Notes: generated by a model from the letters alone, not told the origin. A stretch of DNA of 39,271 bases from Ignavibacterium sp. (GCA_025056745.1 JANWVQ010000084.1:1-39271), one strand, 5' to 3'. Positions 9,036-18,942 are shown, counted from the first letter of the stretch. A program made the numbers and translations.

Positions 9036-10946
9036 ATGAATTATTTGAAGAAATATTACCCAATTATAGTTTCTTTAATTTCTGCAGTGATTTATTATTT
9101 AACCTTAGCACCTTCAGTTGTTCAAATTGATTGTGGTGAATTAGCTGCAGTTCAAATAACATTAGGAATTGCTCATCCAACTGGATATCCTTTATTTACC
9201 ATAGTTGGTTATTTATTCTCACTGATTCCGCTTTTTAGTTCAAAAATATTTCAGATGAATTTTCTTGCAATGCTTTTTGTAAGTATTGGTGTTGGTATTT
9301 TTTCTTATTCAGTAAAGCTTATCCTTAATAACATAGATAAGTTTTCCAAAATTCAGAATTATAATACAAAGAAAAAAAATCAAAAGACTCAATTACAAAT
9401 TTTTGAGCTAAATGAAATTCAAAAAATTATAATTTCAATTATTGCAGGATTGATTTTAGCATTTTCCAAAACCTTTTGGTTACAAAGCACAAGTGTAGAG
9501 GTTTATAGCTTTCAAATACTATTGTTTAGTTTAATAATCTCTTCACTATTAAATGCTTATGTCTCAAATGATAATGATGATAAAAAAAGTTGGATAATTT
9601 TTTCAATAGCACTTGGATTTGGATTTTCAAACCATATGACTACCCTTCTTTTAATACCTGCTTCAGCATATTTGTTTTTTATAAAAAATAAGTTTGATAA
9701 GAATTCATTCAAGAAAATTCTAATAATGTTTTCAATTTTTTTACTTGTCTTGATAATAAATTATTCTTATTTGCCGATTCGTGCATCACAAAATCCAATA
9801 TTGAATTGGGGAAATCCGGTTGATTTAGAGAGAATTATCAGACACATCTCTGGTTTTCAGTATCAAGTATGGCTTTTCTCATCAACTGATTCAGCCAAAA
9901 AACAATTCACTCACTTTATAACAAATCTTCCTTATGAGTTTTATTTAAGCCTAGTAATAAGTTTAATCGGGATCATATTTTCATTTAGGGTTTATCAAAG
10001 ATTTTTTGTATTCAATATCATACTTTTTCTTTTTACCATTATTTATTCAATTAATTATGATATAAATGATATAGATTCATACTTTCTATTGTCTTACTTC
10101 TCTTTAAGTCTGTTTTCGATATATGGGATGATTTGGTTAGTTAAAAAATTTGCTCAATTAAAGAATTACCAACTTACTTTAGTTTTATCATTATTTCCTA
10201 TAATTCAAATTCTTGCAAGTTTAAATTCTGTTAATCAAAATAAAAACTTTATTTATGAAGATTATACAAAAGCAATTCTGAATTCATTGCCTAATAATTC
10301 AATAGTTTTTGGATATCAATGGGATTATTTTGTTTCACCATCATATTACTTTCAATTTGTTGAAAACTTCAGAAGAGATGTTGCAGTAATAGATAAAGAA
10401 TTACTTAGAAGATCCTGGTATTACAAACAAATTGATACTAATTATCCTGATATATTAGATGGAATAAATACAGAAATAAAATTATTTCTCGATGCTCTTA
10501 AACCATTTGAAAGAAAAGAAAACTACAATCCAAATTTATTGGAATCACTATATCGTCAAATTATGACAAATCTAATTACTACTAATATCAATAAAAGAGA
10601 CTATCATATTACGCCAGAGATAATAGAAAATGAACTCAGAAGAGGTGAATTTAATCTTCCAGAAGGTTATGATTTAGTGCCTTACCTACTAACTTATAAA
10701 GTTGTTAAAAATTCGACAGTTTACGTAGAAGCTCCTCTTCCAAACTTTAGTTTTAGAATAGATAAGATTAAAGACAAATATCAGGATTCAATAATAAAAA
10801 TTTCGTCTGCTATGCTTATTAATAGGGCTCTTTACGAAAGAATTCATAATAAAGATGAAAGAGCTAAGGTATATTTAAGAAAAGCTTTAGAAATAAATTC
10901 TAATGCAGTAATACCAAATCAATTAAAAGATTTAATATTTAACTGA
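9036..10946 (+). CDS. DUF2723 multispanning membrane protein (protein O-mannosyltransferase-like)
   Basis: A 636-residue protein with about ten membrane helices in the first 400 residues and a soluble, probably periplasmic, C-terminal region. The first loop has the DUF2723 signature, APSVVQIDCGELAAVQITLGIAHPTGYPLF, where Asp-x-Gly-Glu occupies the place of the catalytic acidic pair in the GT-C/PMT superfamily. Human TMEM260, a member of this family, is an O-mannosyltransferase, so protein glycosylation is a reasonable but untested role. The C-terminus (from about 600) resembles one TPR unit. The gene follows glnE by 4 bp and its end overlaps the convergent DUF4837 gene by 15 bp. Residues 105-135 form a lysine-rich cytoplasmic loop. 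Confidence 0.85.
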   Translation: MNYLKKYYPIIVSLISAVIYYLTLAPSVVQIDCGELAAVQITLGIAHPTGYPLFTIVGYLFSLIPLFSSKIFQMNFLAMLFVSIGVGIFSYSVKLILNNIDKFSKIQNYNTKKKNQKTQLQIFELNEIQKIIISIIAGLILAFSKTFWLQSTSVEVYSFQILLFSLIISSLLNAYVSNDNDDKKSWIIFSIALGFGFSNHMTTLLLIPASAYLFFIKNKFDKNSFKKILIMFSIFLLVLIINYSYLPIRASQNPILNWGNPVDLERIIRHISGFQYQVWLFSSTDSAKKQFTHFITNLPYEFYLSLVISLIGIIFSFRVYQRFFVFNIILFLFTIIYSINYDINDIDSYFLLSYFSLSLFSIYGMIWLVKKFAQLKNYQLTLVLSLFPIIQILASLNSVNQNKNFIYEDYTKAILNSLPNNSIVFGYQWDYFVSPSYYFQFVENFRRDVAVIDKELLRRSWYYKQIDTNYPDILDGINTEIKLFLDALKPFERKENYNPNLLESLYRQIMTNLITTNINKRDYHITPEIIENELRRGEFNLPEGYDLVPYLLTYKVVKNSTVYVEAPLPNFSFRIDKIKDKYQDSIIKISSAMLINRALYERIHNKDERAKVYLRKALEINSNAVIPNQLKDLIFN

Positions 10947-12032
10947 TTCATCAATTGATTCAATTAGATCGTCAACTTTTTCCTTTGGTAGTTCATCTTT
11001 CGTCATAAAAGATTGCAATAGAACATCAACTTGCTGAATTAAATTTCTTTTATAATACTTTGGAGCATATATAGAACCATCCAACATATAAATTCTATTT
11101 GACTTTTCATCATAAAAAGTATAATTAATAAAAGGACCTCCCATCCCTTTAACATTTAAATCCCATAAGCCTTGCGTAAGGATTGCATATCTATTATTAA
11201 AATTAACTTCACTTGTCGTTAAAAAATTCTCGGATACAACGACGAAAGCTGAATCATCAGAGGTTCTGTAATATTTCTCTGTTAATCTATTTCTAATATT
11301 AAGTATCGAGTCAATATTTAGATATAAAGGAGATGCATTCTCAATCCAATGTACAAAAATCCATCTTTCCATATCACTATTTGGAGAACGTCTTAGCCAA
11401 ACAAAATTATTTACACTGTCCTTTTTTGCTAACTTAAAGTCTGCTTGGACATAAATAATCCATCCAAAATCACGAAGAAGTATTCCTTCAATTTCTTTTC
11501 TTTCATATTTGGCATTATATAAACTTTCCCTCAATCTATCGTTTGACTTTTTTTGGTAAGCATAGAGAAGTTTGTCTTTATTCTTTAATATCTTGAACTC
11601 GAGTTCTTGCATATTTTTTGCCGATAAAACAGTAACAAGTTGATTTTTTGCCCATAAATCATTTTTGAATAATAAAAAATCTTCTTGATTGTTGAATAGA
11701 GATTTTATCGAATCATCAACAATTTGGTTTATGTAATTCGATACATCTGAATTAGAGGAAATTGGTGCAACAATGATTATATTCTTTCTTGTCTTGAATC
11801 TATCAATGTCTTTAAGTCTAACTGGTTTTAATGTAAAAAGTTTTTCTGGTAATGGGGTGTTGATTTCTATCTCAAATGTAGATTCCAAGGACATTTTCAA
11901 TTCTTCATATTCGGAAGAGTCTGCAATTACGTAAATCTCATCTTCAAGACCGAAAGCGTTTTTCTTTGTTTCACAACTAAAAGATAAAATTATTATGATA
12001 AAAATAGATATATAGTAAATTACTTTTTTCAT
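10932..12032 (-). CDS. DUF4837 family lipoprotein
   Basis: A 366-residue exported lipoprotein. The N-terminus has two lysines, a hydrophobic run and a lipobox LSFSC with the acylated cysteine at 20. The mature part matches the DUF4837 pattern: an early YVIADSSEYEELKMSLESTFE segment that looks like a small alpha/beta unit, and later the WIFVHWIENASPLY, NFLTTSEVNFNNRYAILTQGLW and GGPFINYTFYDEKSNRIYMLDG blocks. DUF4837 occurs mainly in the Bacteroidota/FCB group and has no established function. It is the last gene of the greA-ftsH run, 1 bp after the CTP-transferase-like gene. Its 3' end overlaps the DUF2723 gene by 15 bp. Confidence 0.85.
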   Translation of the reverse strand: MKKVIYYISIFIIIILSFSCETKKNAFGLEDEIYVIADSSEYEELKMSLESTFEIEINTPLPEKLFTLKPVRLKDIDRFKTRKNIIIVAPISSNSDVSNYINQIVDDSIKSLFNNQEDFLLFKNDLWAKNQLVTVLSAKNMQELEFKILKNKDKLLYAYQKKSNDRLRESLYNAKYERKEIEGILLRDFGWIIYVQADFKLAKKDSVNNFVWLRRSPNSDMERWIFVHWIENASPLYLNIDSILNIRNRLTEKYYRTSDDSAFVVVSENFLTTSEVNFNNRYAILTQGLWDLNVKGMGGPFINYTFYDEKSNRIYMLDGSIYAPKYYKRNLIQQVDVLLQSFMTKDELPKEKVDDLIESIDESVKY

Positions 12033-12033
12033 T

Positions 12034-12696
12034 TTAATTAAAAGCTAAATTCATACTTAATTCAGGAAGAAAAATCAAATACATTCCCCACATTAAAAAT
12101 CCAATAGTTAAAGGAATTGACAGATTATCATCCACCAAATTATTCGAGATATTTTCCACTATAGCACCAACAAGAGCTGCGACAATTCCAATCAAATATT
12201 CGTAGATATTGTTATCCAATTTTGGCGCTATAATAATTACAATTATTGCACTAATAAAAAAAGCTAAAGTTCCCTGAAGACTTTTTCGTAAGAAAGGAAT
12301 TGTTCCATATCTTCTTCCAATTAAGGCTGCGAAACTATCGCTAATAATTAGAATTGCAAAAGCATTTATGAATATTAATTTTGGAAATATTAGAACACCA
12401 AGAAAAGCAGATAACAATACATAGGTAGCACCATTTAGATTTTTTTTCAATTCATCTTTTTCGTGTCTTCTAAGCAAGAATCCGAAGATCATATAAAAAA
12501 ATTCACCGAATTTAGGGTATCTATATCGACCTAAATCAATAATCAAAGCAAGAAAACTTAAAATACCCAAAATTAATAGAGCATCATCTCTTGATATGAA
12601 ATAATAGATTGTTGGAATGGATAATGAGGAGAGATGAATTAATTTTCTAACTAATTCATCTCTATATGAAATTGTACTATCATCAATTCGAGTCAT
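12034..12696 (-). CDS. dolichol kinase/phosphatidate cytidylyltransferase-like membrane protein
   Basis: A 220-residue polytopic membrane protein with about six hydrophobic segments. The pattern [17 protein letters not shown] at the N-terminus, the central [17 protein letters not shown] with [10 protein letters not shown], and the C-terminal [20 protein letters not shown] are characteristic of the SEC59/VTE5 CTP-dependent lipid kinase group, which in bacteria is often named phosphatidate cytidylyltransferase. The aspartate pair near DDNLSIP is a likely metal/CTP site. Substrate is unknown; a polyprenol or other isoprenoid alcohol is as likely as phosphatidate. It overlaps the ftsH end by 14 bp and is followed 1 bp later by the DUF4837 lipoprotein gene. 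Confidence 0.8.
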   Translation of the reverse strand: MTRIDDSTISYRDELVRKLIHLSSLSIPTIYYFISRDDALLILGILSFLALIIDLGRYRYPKFGEFFYMIFGFLLRRHEKDELKKNLNGATYVLLSAFLGVLIFPKLIFINAFAILIISDSFAALIGRRYGTIPFLRKSLQGTLAFFISAIIVIIIAPKLDNNIYEYLIGIVAALVGAIVENISNNLVDDNLSIPLTIGFLMWGMYLIFLPELSMNLAFN

Positions 12697-14752
12697 TATT
12701 TGTTGGGATTTCTTTCTTATTTCTAAGTTCCATCAATTTTTTAACGTGTTCAGGAATTTCCTCTTCAGTTTTATTTTCATTTTTGGTAACAGGAGGTAAT
12801 TCTTGACCTTTAATAATTGCATCTATTTCTTCTGCATCTAAAATTTCACGCTCTAATAATTCTTTAGATAACTTATGAAGTAGCTCAATGTTCTCTCTTA
12901 AAATTTTTTCAGCTCTACTTTCAGCGTTTTTAATGATTGCTTTTACTTCTTCATCAATTTCAATTGCTGTTTTTTCACTGTAATCTCTATGCCTTTGAAT
13001 TTCACGACCTAAGAAAATTTCTTCTTGTTTAGCGCCATAAGATAAAGGTCCAAGTTTTTCACTCATTCCCCATTCACATACCATTTTTCTAGCAATGTTT
13101 GTCGCTTTTTCAATATCATTTCCTGCGCCAGTTGTGTAATGATTAAAAACTATTTTCTCAGCAGCTCTTCCACCGAGAGCGTAAGTAATCATCGCTTCAA
13201 GATATTCTTTCGAGTAAGTATGTTTTTCATCCATTGGTAAATAACTTGTAACTCCAAGTGCACGTCCACGCGGAATTATAGTAACTTTATGAACAGGATC
13301 AGCTTCAGGAATCATTCTTGCAACGAGAACGTGACCAATTTCGTGATAGGCAGTTGTCTTCTTTTCTTCTTCGGATATAATTAAACTTTTTCTTTCCATA
13401 CCCATCATAACTTTATCCTTAGCCTCTTCAAAGTCGCTCATTTCAACTTTCTTTTTATTTTTCCTTGCAGCTAAGAGTGCAGCTTCATTAACAAGATTCG
13501 CAAGTTCCGCACCGGCTAATCCTGGAGTTCCCTTTGCTAAAATTTCAAGCTTTACATCATCTCCAAGAGGGATATTTCGAGTATGGACTTTCAAAATTCC
13601 CTCACGACCTTTGACGTCTGGTCTATCAACAACGACTTGTCTGTCGAATCTTCCAGGTCTTAATAAAGCAGGATCTAAAACATCGGGTCTGTTAGTTGCT
13701 GCGATAATAATAACACCACTATTTTGTTCAAATCCATCCATTTCAACAAGAAGTTGATTTAATGTTTGTTCGCGCTCGTCGTGACCTCCACCAAGTCCTG
13801 CCCCTCTATGTCTTCCGACCGCATCAATTTCATCGATAAAGATTATGCAAGGAGCGTGTTTCTTACCTTGATCAAATAAATCTCTAACCCTACTTGCACC
13901 AACACCTACGAACATCTCAACAAAGTCTGCCCCTGAAATTGAAAAGAATGGAACACCAGCTTCCCCTGCGACTGCTCGAGCTAATAATGTTTTACCAGTT
14001 CCTGGAGGTCCAAGAAGAAGAACACCTCTAGGAATTTTCCCACCTAACTTTTGAAATTTTGATGGTTCTTTCAGAAATTCAATTATTTCTTGTAATTCTA
14101 ACTTAGCTTCATCAGCACCAGCAACATCTTTGAAGGTAACTCTTTTACTTGAAGGAGTTATAAGTTTAGCTTTACTTTTACCAAAAGTAAAAATTCCTCT
14201 GGTACCACCAGATTGCCCTTGCATCCTTCTCATTATAATAATCCAAATAGCAATAATCAAAATCCAAGGAAGGAATCCTAAAATAACATTTAACCATTCT
14301 GTTGAATCTTTTTCAAAGGTATATTGAATTTTTTTCTCTTTCCATAGAGATTCTTGTTCTTTAATCAGTGGTTCAGGGATATAAACAGAAATAGCTCTTA
14401 CTTTGATTTCCTGATTTCTAACTTTTACAGAAGTTTCAGATTTCAATTCAGCTTGAAAGAAATAATCATTGATATCTTTCTTTGTAACTTTTGCAGAGAC
14501 TATGTTCTCAGGCTGCTCTAATAATCTTTCATATTCTAAATAAGAAATTTCTATATAATTCTCTGCTCCTGAGCGAAATAGTTGCATAATTATAACAGCA
14601 GCAACAATTACCGCACCCCAACCAAAGACCATCCTAATGATTTTCGACCAGTCAAAGTTATCATTTTGTTTATTTGGATCATTACTATTCTTTGGTTGAT
14701 TATCGTATTTATCAGGATCTCCGTTGTAAAAATTATATTGTTTTCTATCCAT
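12683..14752 (-). CDS. ftsH: FtsH, ATP-dependent zinc metalloprotease
   Basis: A membrane-anchored AAA+ protease of 689 residues that degrades damaged or regulatory membrane and cytosolic proteins. An Asn/Asp-rich N-terminal tail of about 35 residues precedes transmembrane helix 1 (about 41-58), a periplasmic domain, and helix 2 (about 155-174). The AAA module has Walker A GPPGTGKT (248-255), Walker B IIFIDE (303-308) and the second region of homology with RPGRFDRQ. The protease site is HEIGH (470-474; the usual form is HEAGH, still HExxH) with the third zinc ligand Asp546 in [10 protein letters not shown]. Its ATG shares one base with the hpt stop codon (TAATG at 14754-14750). The tilS-hpt-ftsH order is common in bacteria. 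Confidence 0.98.
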   Translation of the reverse strand: MDRKQYNFYNGDPDKYDNQPKNSNDPNKQNDNFDWSKIIRMVFGWGAVIVAAVIIMQLFRSGAENYIEISYLEYERLLEQPENIVSAKVTKKDINDYFFQAELKSETSVKVRNQEIKVRAISVYIPEPLIKEQESLWKEKKIQYTFEKDSTEWLNVILGFLPWILIIAIWIIIMRRMQGQSGGTRGIFTFGKSKAKLITPSSKRVTFKDVAGADEAKLELQEIIEFLKEPSKFQKLGGKIPRGVLLLGPPGTGKTLLARAVAGEAGVPFFSISGADFVEMFVGVGASRVRDLFDQGKKHAPCIIFIDEIDAVGRHRGAGLGGGHDEREQTLNQLLVEMDGFEQNSGVIIIAATNRPDVLDPALLRPGRFDRQVVVDRPDVKGREGILKVHTRNIPLGDDVKLEILAKGTPGLAGAELANLVNEAALLAARKNKKKVEMSDFEEAKDKVMMGMERKSLIISEEEKKTTAYHEIGHVLVARMIPEADPVHKVTIIPRGRALGVTSYLPMDEKHTYSKEYLEAMITYALGGRAAEKIVFNHYTTGAGNDIEKATNIARKMVCEWGMSEKLGPLSYGAKQEEIFLGREIQRHRDYSEKTAIEIDEEVKAIIKNAESRAEKILRENIELLHKLSKELLEREILDAEEIDAIIKGQELPPVTKNENKTEEEIPEHVKKLMELRNKKEIPTNNDSN

Positions 14753-15309
14753 TAATTAACTCCATCATTCGATAAAATATAGATTGAAGGTAAATTTCTA
14801 TACTTCTGTTGATAATCGAGCCCATAGCCTATTACAAACTGGCTTGGAATCTTAAATCCAATATAATCAATTTTTACTTCATATTTAAGACTTTCAGGTT
14901 TTAATAACAGGGTTACAACTTTCATACTTTTTGGATTATAATGTTGAAAAAGTTCTTCAATGTATTTAATTGAAAGACCAGTATCAACTATGTCTTCAAC
15001 GATGATAATATCTCTACCATTTGGATTACAGTTCAGATCCTTTATCATCTTCACTTGACCTGAGGAAATTTTTGAGTCTCCGTAACTTGATAATTTGAAG
15101 AAGTCAACTTCAGCCTCAATAGTAATATTTTTTAATAAATCCGCCATAAAAATAAAAGCTCCATTAAGAACACCTATAAAAATTGGGACAGAATTTTTAT
15201 AATCTTTAGAAATTTCTAAAGCTAATTCCTTTATTCGATTCTGAATTTTTTCTTTATCTATAAACTCAATGAATCTGTCACCATTTACATAGAGAAAATT
15301 ATTATGCAT
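14752..15309 (-). CDS. hpt: Hpt, hypoxanthine phosphoribosyltransferase
   Basis: A 185-residue purine-salvage enzyme that converts hypoxanthine (or guanine) and PRPP to IMP (or GMP). The PRPP-binding signature [21 protein letters not shown] is clear, as is the PP-i loop region with [19 protein letters not shown], and the C-terminal [23 protein letters not shown] matches the part that closes over the purine. Length is typical. It overlaps tilS by 8 bp at the start and touches ftsH through a one-base stop/start overlap, so the three genes are probably translated in a coupled way. Confidence 0.95.
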   Translation of the reverse strand: MHNNFLYVNGDRFIEFIDKEKIQNRIKELALEISKDYKNSVPIFIGVLNGAFIFMADLLKNITIEAEVDFFKLSSYGDSKISSGQVKMIKDLNCNPNGRDIIIVEDIVDTGLSIKYIEELFQHYNPKSMKVVTLLLKPESLKYEVKIDYIGFKIPSQFVIGYGLDYQQKYRNLPSIYILSNDGVN

Positions 15310-16678
15310 TTGTTAACTCAATTTTGTAAATATTTTTTGAGGACTCTGTGATTTTTACTCTATCATCAATTCTTAATCCAACAACATAAAATATCTTTTC
15401 AGAATCTTGCATAACTAAAATTTCATCTTTTTTAGACGACGGAACCTTTGAATCAGTTAAAAAATCTGAAATTTTTTTCATACCATTACACCCAAGTGGA
15501 ACAAATTTATCTCCCTTTTGCCAATTTCTTATTTTTATTTCTCCAGTAATCTTATCAGCATCAACATATTCTATGAATTTATTTTTATCGAATAAAACAT
15601 TGTTAACTTTTTTTATAGATATTTCAAAATTATTAATTGATAAACTTTTACCAGGTTCAACTTTATATGATAAATATCTTTTATTTTCAAATTTAATTAT
15701 TACAAGTCTATCGTTTTCTTTAATTACCTTAAAGTTATTTTTTAACCTGATTATTTTACCTTTCTGATTATTCAACAAGTTAAGAACCGAATTAATGTTC
15801 TTAAAAGTTGGTTCTAATTTTAACTCATTGATAAAGATTTTTCTAATTATCTCTGACTTTATGAAAAATTCTTCTTTATAAAAATTTATAAGATCAATTT
15901 CTATTCTATTTTCAAAAACATTAACGAATTTGTCATAAGTTTCATTTATAATTTTCTCAGTAAAATTTAGATACTCTCTTAAGATCTTTGATGATTGATA
16001 AATTGTATAATTAAAATTATTATTTAATTTATTCTCTATTAGAGGAACGATTCTGTTTCTAAGATAGTTTCTTTCATAATCTTCACAATAATTTGATAAA
16101 TCCTTTATGAATTTGATTTTGTTTACCTTTAAATATGTTTCAATTTCAGTTTTAGATAAGCAAATAATCGGTCTGATTATATTGTTGTACTTAATTGGAA
16201 TGCCAGAAATAGATGAAATACCTTTTCCTTTAATCAAATTAAGTAAAACGGTTTCACTATTGTCGTTCAAATTATGAGCAGTTGCAATTTTATTGAAGCC
16301 GTATTTTAAAGATATATCTTGAAGTGCTTCATACCTCAAAATTCTTCCAGCTTCCTCGATTGATAATTTTTTCTGTTTAGCAAATTGTTTCACATTTTCA
16401 ACTTTAGTAAAAAAAGGTATTCCAAAATTTTTACAGAGATTTTCACAAAAATCTTGATCTGATTTAGATTCATCTCTAAGAAGATGATTTAGGTGGAATG
16501 CGGCTAATTCAATATTATATTTTTTTTTATACTTGAATAAAAAGTTTATTAAAAATACAGAATCAGAGCCCCCACTTAATGCAATGAGTATCTTATCACC
16601 ATTTTCAATTAGACAGTTATCTTTGATAAACTTGATGACCTTTTGTTCAATGGTTTTATTGATCTTGTTGAGATTCAT
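15302..16678 (-). CDS. tilS: TilS, tRNA(Ile)-lysidine synthase
   Basis: A 458-residue PP-loop ATPase that converts C34 of the CAU-anticodon tRNA(Ile) to lysidine, changing its codon from AUG to AUA; it is normally essential. The PP-loop LIALSGGSDSVFL places SGGSDS at 35-40. HLNHLLRDESKSDQDFCENLC, SIEEAGRILRYEAL and ATAHNLNDNSETVLLNLIKG are further family motifs, and the C-terminal domain includes IRNWQKGDKFVPLGCNGMKKISDFLTDSKVP, the tRNA-binding part of long TilS proteins. The length fits the full multi-domain form. Its start lies 23 bp inside ribE and its end overlaps hpt by 8 bp. Confidence 0.96.
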   Translation of the reverse strand: MNLNKINKTIEQKVIKFIKDNCLIENGDKILIALSGGSDSVFLINFLFKYKKKYNIELAAFHLNHLLRDESKSDQDFCENLCKNFGIPFFTKVENVKQFAKQKKLSIEEAGRILRYEALQDISLKYGFNKIATAHNLNDNSETVLLNLIKGKGISSISGIPIKYNNIIRPIICLSKTEIETYLKVNKIKFIKDLSNYCEDYERNYLRNRIVPLIENKLNNNFNYTIYQSSKILREYLNFTEKIINETYDKFVNVFENRIEIDLINFYKEEFFIKSEIIRKIFINELKLEPTFKNINSVLNLLNNQKGKIIRLKNNFKVIKENDRLVIIKFENKRYLSYKVEPGKSLSINNFEISIKKVNNVLFDKNKFIEYVDADKITGEIKIRNWQKGDKFVPLGCNGMKKISDFLTDSKVPSSKKDEILVMQDSEKIFYVVGLRIDDRVKITESSKNIYKIELTNA

Positions 16679-17273
16679 TTTGAATTTTATTTGACATTAT
16701 TCTTTCAACATATTTACCAAGAACATCAAACTCAAGATTTACAGTATCACCAATTTTCTTCTCAGAAAAAATTGTCTCCCTCCAAGTATGTGGGATTATT
16801 CCTACAGAGAAATTATTTTCCTGAAGTTTTGCTACTGTCATACTAACCCCATCAATAGCAATTGAACCTACGTGAATCAGTAAATGCCTGAAACTTTCAG
16901 GATAGGAAATTGTCATCCAGTGACTGTTTGAAAGTTCTTGAATTTCTTCTATTCTTCCAACAGTATCAATGTGCCCAAGGACAAAATGACCACCAAGTCT
17001 TGAGTCAGCTTTGAGTGGCCTTTCGAGATTAACCAAATTTCCTTCTTTCAGAATTCCTAAATTTGTTTTATTAAGAGTTTCTTCGATTGTATCAACAGAA
17101 AAAGTATTTTCAGTCTTCTTAACAACAGTTAAACAACATCCATTTACTGCTATGCTACTTCCGATAGTAAGGTCTTCCATAACTTTATAAGCTTCAATTT
17201 CAAATTGAAACCCTTCTCCTGTAGGTATTTTTTTTATTAACTTCCCTTTTTCTTCAACTAATCCTGTAAACAT
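16656..17273 (-). CDS. ribE: RibE, riboflavin synthase alpha chain
   Basis: A 205-residue enzyme that dismutates two 6,7-dimethyl-8-ribityllumazines to riboflavin. It begins with the invariant MFTGLVEEKG and shows the two homologous lumazine-binding halves: the first with SIAVNGCCLTVVKK, the second with GHFVLGHIDTVG and SIAIDGVSMTVAKL. A ribosome binding site (GGAG) lies 8 bases upstream, supporting this start. The gene follows ribD by 12 bp and overlaps tilS by 23 bp. Genes for RibAB and RibH, needed for the rest of the pathway, are not in the window. Confidence 0.97.
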   Translation of the reverse strand: MFTGLVEEKGKLIKKIPTGEGFQFEIEAYKVMEDLTIGSSIAVNGCCLTVVKKTENTFSVDTIEETLNKTNLGILKEGNLVNLERPLKADSRLGGHFVLGHIDTVGRIEEIQELSNSHWMTISYPESFRHLLIHVGSIAIDGVSMTVAKLQENNFSVGIIPHTWRETIFSEKKIGDTVNLEFDVLGKYVERIMSNKIQNESQQDQ

Positions 17274-17285
17274 AATATCTCCGTA

Positions 17286-18383
17286 TTATTTTTTAGATTT
17301 TATAAAGATAATTCTTATATCATTTTCATATTTTTCAAATTTAACATCACAAGATGAGATTGAATTAATTAATTTATTTTTACTTACTGATGAAAATGAT
17401 CTTAATCCATCACCCAAAATCTTCGGAGCAAGAAAAATATTTATCTCATCCCATAAATTTTGTTGTAAAAATGAAGAAAATATCTTAGACCCACCTTCTA
17501 CTAATAACGAAGCAATCTTTAAACTTCCTAATTTTCTTAGAACCTCTTTTAAAGATAGACCTTTGGTATTTTTTCTAACAGGGATAATTCGTACACCCTT
17601 TGATTGTAGATAATTAATATACCTTTTTTTTGAATTAAGAGCATCATAAGAGCAGAAAATAATCGTTTTACAATCTTTATTGTTCTGAACCAAATTGGAA
17701 TTTTTTCTTATTCTTAAATTTGAATCTAAAACTACTCGATAAGGATCTCTACCTTCAACTAATCTTACATTAAGCGAAGGATTATCAATAATTGCTGTAT
17801 TTACACCTATTAGAACAGCGTCATATTCTGATCTCAATTTATGAACAACTTTTCGAGATTCTTTAGAAGTAATTATTTCAGATTTGTTTGCATTTGAAGT
17901 AATATAACCATCAAGCGATTGAGCTATTTTAAGATTAACATAAGGGATGTTTGTTTTGATGTATTTGAAAAAAAATTTATTTAATTCTAAACATTCTTTT
18001 TCAAGAACTCCAAATTTTACTTTGACATTTGATTTTGAAAGTTTTTTTATTCCTTTCCCTGCTACTAAAGGATTGGGATCAATTGTTCCAATAACTACTT
18101 TTTTTATTCCGCTTTCAATTATTTTATCAACACAGGGAGGAGTTTTACCAAAATGAACACAAGGTTCTAAATTAACATACAAAACAGCATCAGTTAAAGA
18201 TTCTTTAGCAGAATAAATTGCATTAACTTCAGCGTGATTATCTCCGTATTTTTTGTGATAACCTTGACCGATTATTCTATCATCTTTAACAATAACACAA
18301 CCAACAAGAGGATTTGGACTTACAAAACCCGCACCATTTTTAGCTAAATCAATACATAATCTTATGTATTTCTCATCATCCAA
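17286..18383 (-). CDS. ribD: RibD, bifunctional riboflavin deaminase/reductase
   Basis: A 365-residue fusion of a pyrimidine deaminase and a pyrimidine reductase, catalysing the second and third steps of riboflavin synthesis. The deaminase half has SPNPLVGCVIV, then HAE at 50-52 (zinc ligand His50, proton shuttle Glu52) and EPCVHFGKTPPC with zinc ligands Cys75 and Cys84. The reductase half starts near 145 with PYVNLKIAQSLDGYITSN and includes SEYDAVLIGVNTAIIDNPSLNVR and LVEGGSKIFSSFL, the NADPH-binding region. It begins 7 bp after greA and is followed 12 bp later by ribE, so the pair is probably cotranscribed from the greA promoter. Confidence 0.97.
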   Translation of the reverse strand: MDDEKYIRLCIDLAKNGAGFVSPNPLVGCVIVKDDRIIGQGYHKKYGDNHAEVNAIYSAKESLTDAVLYVNLEPCVHFGKTPPCVDKIIESGIKKVVIGTIDPNPLVAGKGIKKLSKSNVKVKFGVLEKECLELNKFFFKYIKTNIPYVNLKIAQSLDGYITSNANKSEIITSKESRKVVHKLRSEYDAVLIGVNTAIIDNPSLNVRLVEGRDPYRVVLDSNLRIRKNSNLVQNNKDCKTIIFCSYDALNSKKRYINYLQSKGVRIIPVRKNTKGLSLKEVLRKLGSLKIASLLVEGGSKIFSSFLQQNLWDEINIFLAPKILGDGLRSFSSVSKNKLINSISSCDVKFEKYENDIRIIFIKSKK

Positions 18384-18390
18384 AGTATTA

Positions 18391-18867
18391 TTAGGAAATT
18401 TCTAAAATTTCAAAATGCATAATCCCAGCAGGAGCTTTGATTTCAACTTTTTGACCTACTTTGCATCCCAATAGACCTTGTCCAACGGGCGATGAAACAG
18501 AGATTTTCCCAGCTTGAAAATCAGCTTCCTCTGGTGATACTAAGGTATACTCAAATATTTTGTTTGTTTTTAAGTTTTTAATTTTTACCGTTGAAAGGAT
18601 ATGAACCTCATCCTTTGGCATTTTGGATGTGTCAATAATTGTCGCCCTTGAGAGAATATCCTCTAGTTTACTTATTTTAAGTTCAAACAGACCTTGCTCT
18701 TCTTTGGCAGCATCATATTCTGCATTTTCTGATAGATCTCCGTGTGCACGCGCCTCAGCAATTCGGCGGGCAATTTCTTTACGACCGTTTGTTTTCATCT
18801 CCTGAAGTTGTTTTTCCAACTCCAGTAATCTTTCTCGAGTTAAATATACAAATCCTTGTCCGTTCAT
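18391..18867 (-). CDS. greA: GreA, transcript cleavage elongation factor
   Basis: A 158-residue factor that enters the RNA polymerase secondary channel and stimulates cleavage of backtracked RNA. The N-terminal coiled coil includes ARAHGDLSENAEYDAAKEEQ with the acidic tip residues (DLSENAEYD) needed for cleavage; the C-terminal FKBP-like domain ends with PVGQGLLGCKVGQKVEIKAPAG. The start is ATG 18867, because an AGGAG ribosome site sits 4 bases upstream and the protein then starts MNGQGFVYLT and has the family length. The ATG at 18945 in the same frame would add 26 residues unrelated to GreA and run through a hairpin. It is the first gene of an eight-gene minus-strand run. Confidence 0.97.
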   Translation of the reverse strand: MNGQGFVYLTRERLLELEKQLQEMKTNGRKEIARRIAEARAHGDLSENAEYDAAKEEQGLFELKISKLEDILSRATIIDTSKMPKDEVHILSTVKIKNLKTNKIFEYTLVSPEEADFQAGKISVSSPVGQGLLGCKVGQKVEIKAPAGIMHFEILEIS

Positions 18868-18878
18868 AAGCTCCTTTT
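18868..18878 (-). promoter_or_regulatory. greA ribosome binding site deciding the start
   Basis: Read on the minus strand, AAAAAGGAGCTT stands directly before the ATG at 18867, with AGGAG ending 4 bases from the start codon. It is one of the best Shine-Dalgarno matches in the window and rules in favour of the short GreA. Confidence 0.85.
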
Positions 18879-18897
18879 TATTTTGTAAGAATTGATT

Positions 18898-18938
18898 AAA
18901 AAAAATTGCCACCGATCGGAAAAAATCTTCACAGTGGC
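18898..18938 (-). terminator. terminator-like hairpin in the greA leader (possible attenuator)
   Basis: On the minus strand GCCACTG (18938-18932) can pair with CGGTGGC (18914-18908), giving seven pairs including one G-T wobble around a 17-base loop, followed by AA and eight T residues (18905-18898). No gene on this strand ends just upstream, so the hairpin is not an ordinary gene-end terminator; it stands between the probable greA promoter and the greA start. E. coli greA has a leader terminator that releases short RNAs, so attenuation is a fair guess. The stem is short and strength is uncertain. Confidence 0.45.
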
Positions 18939-18942
18939 TTTT

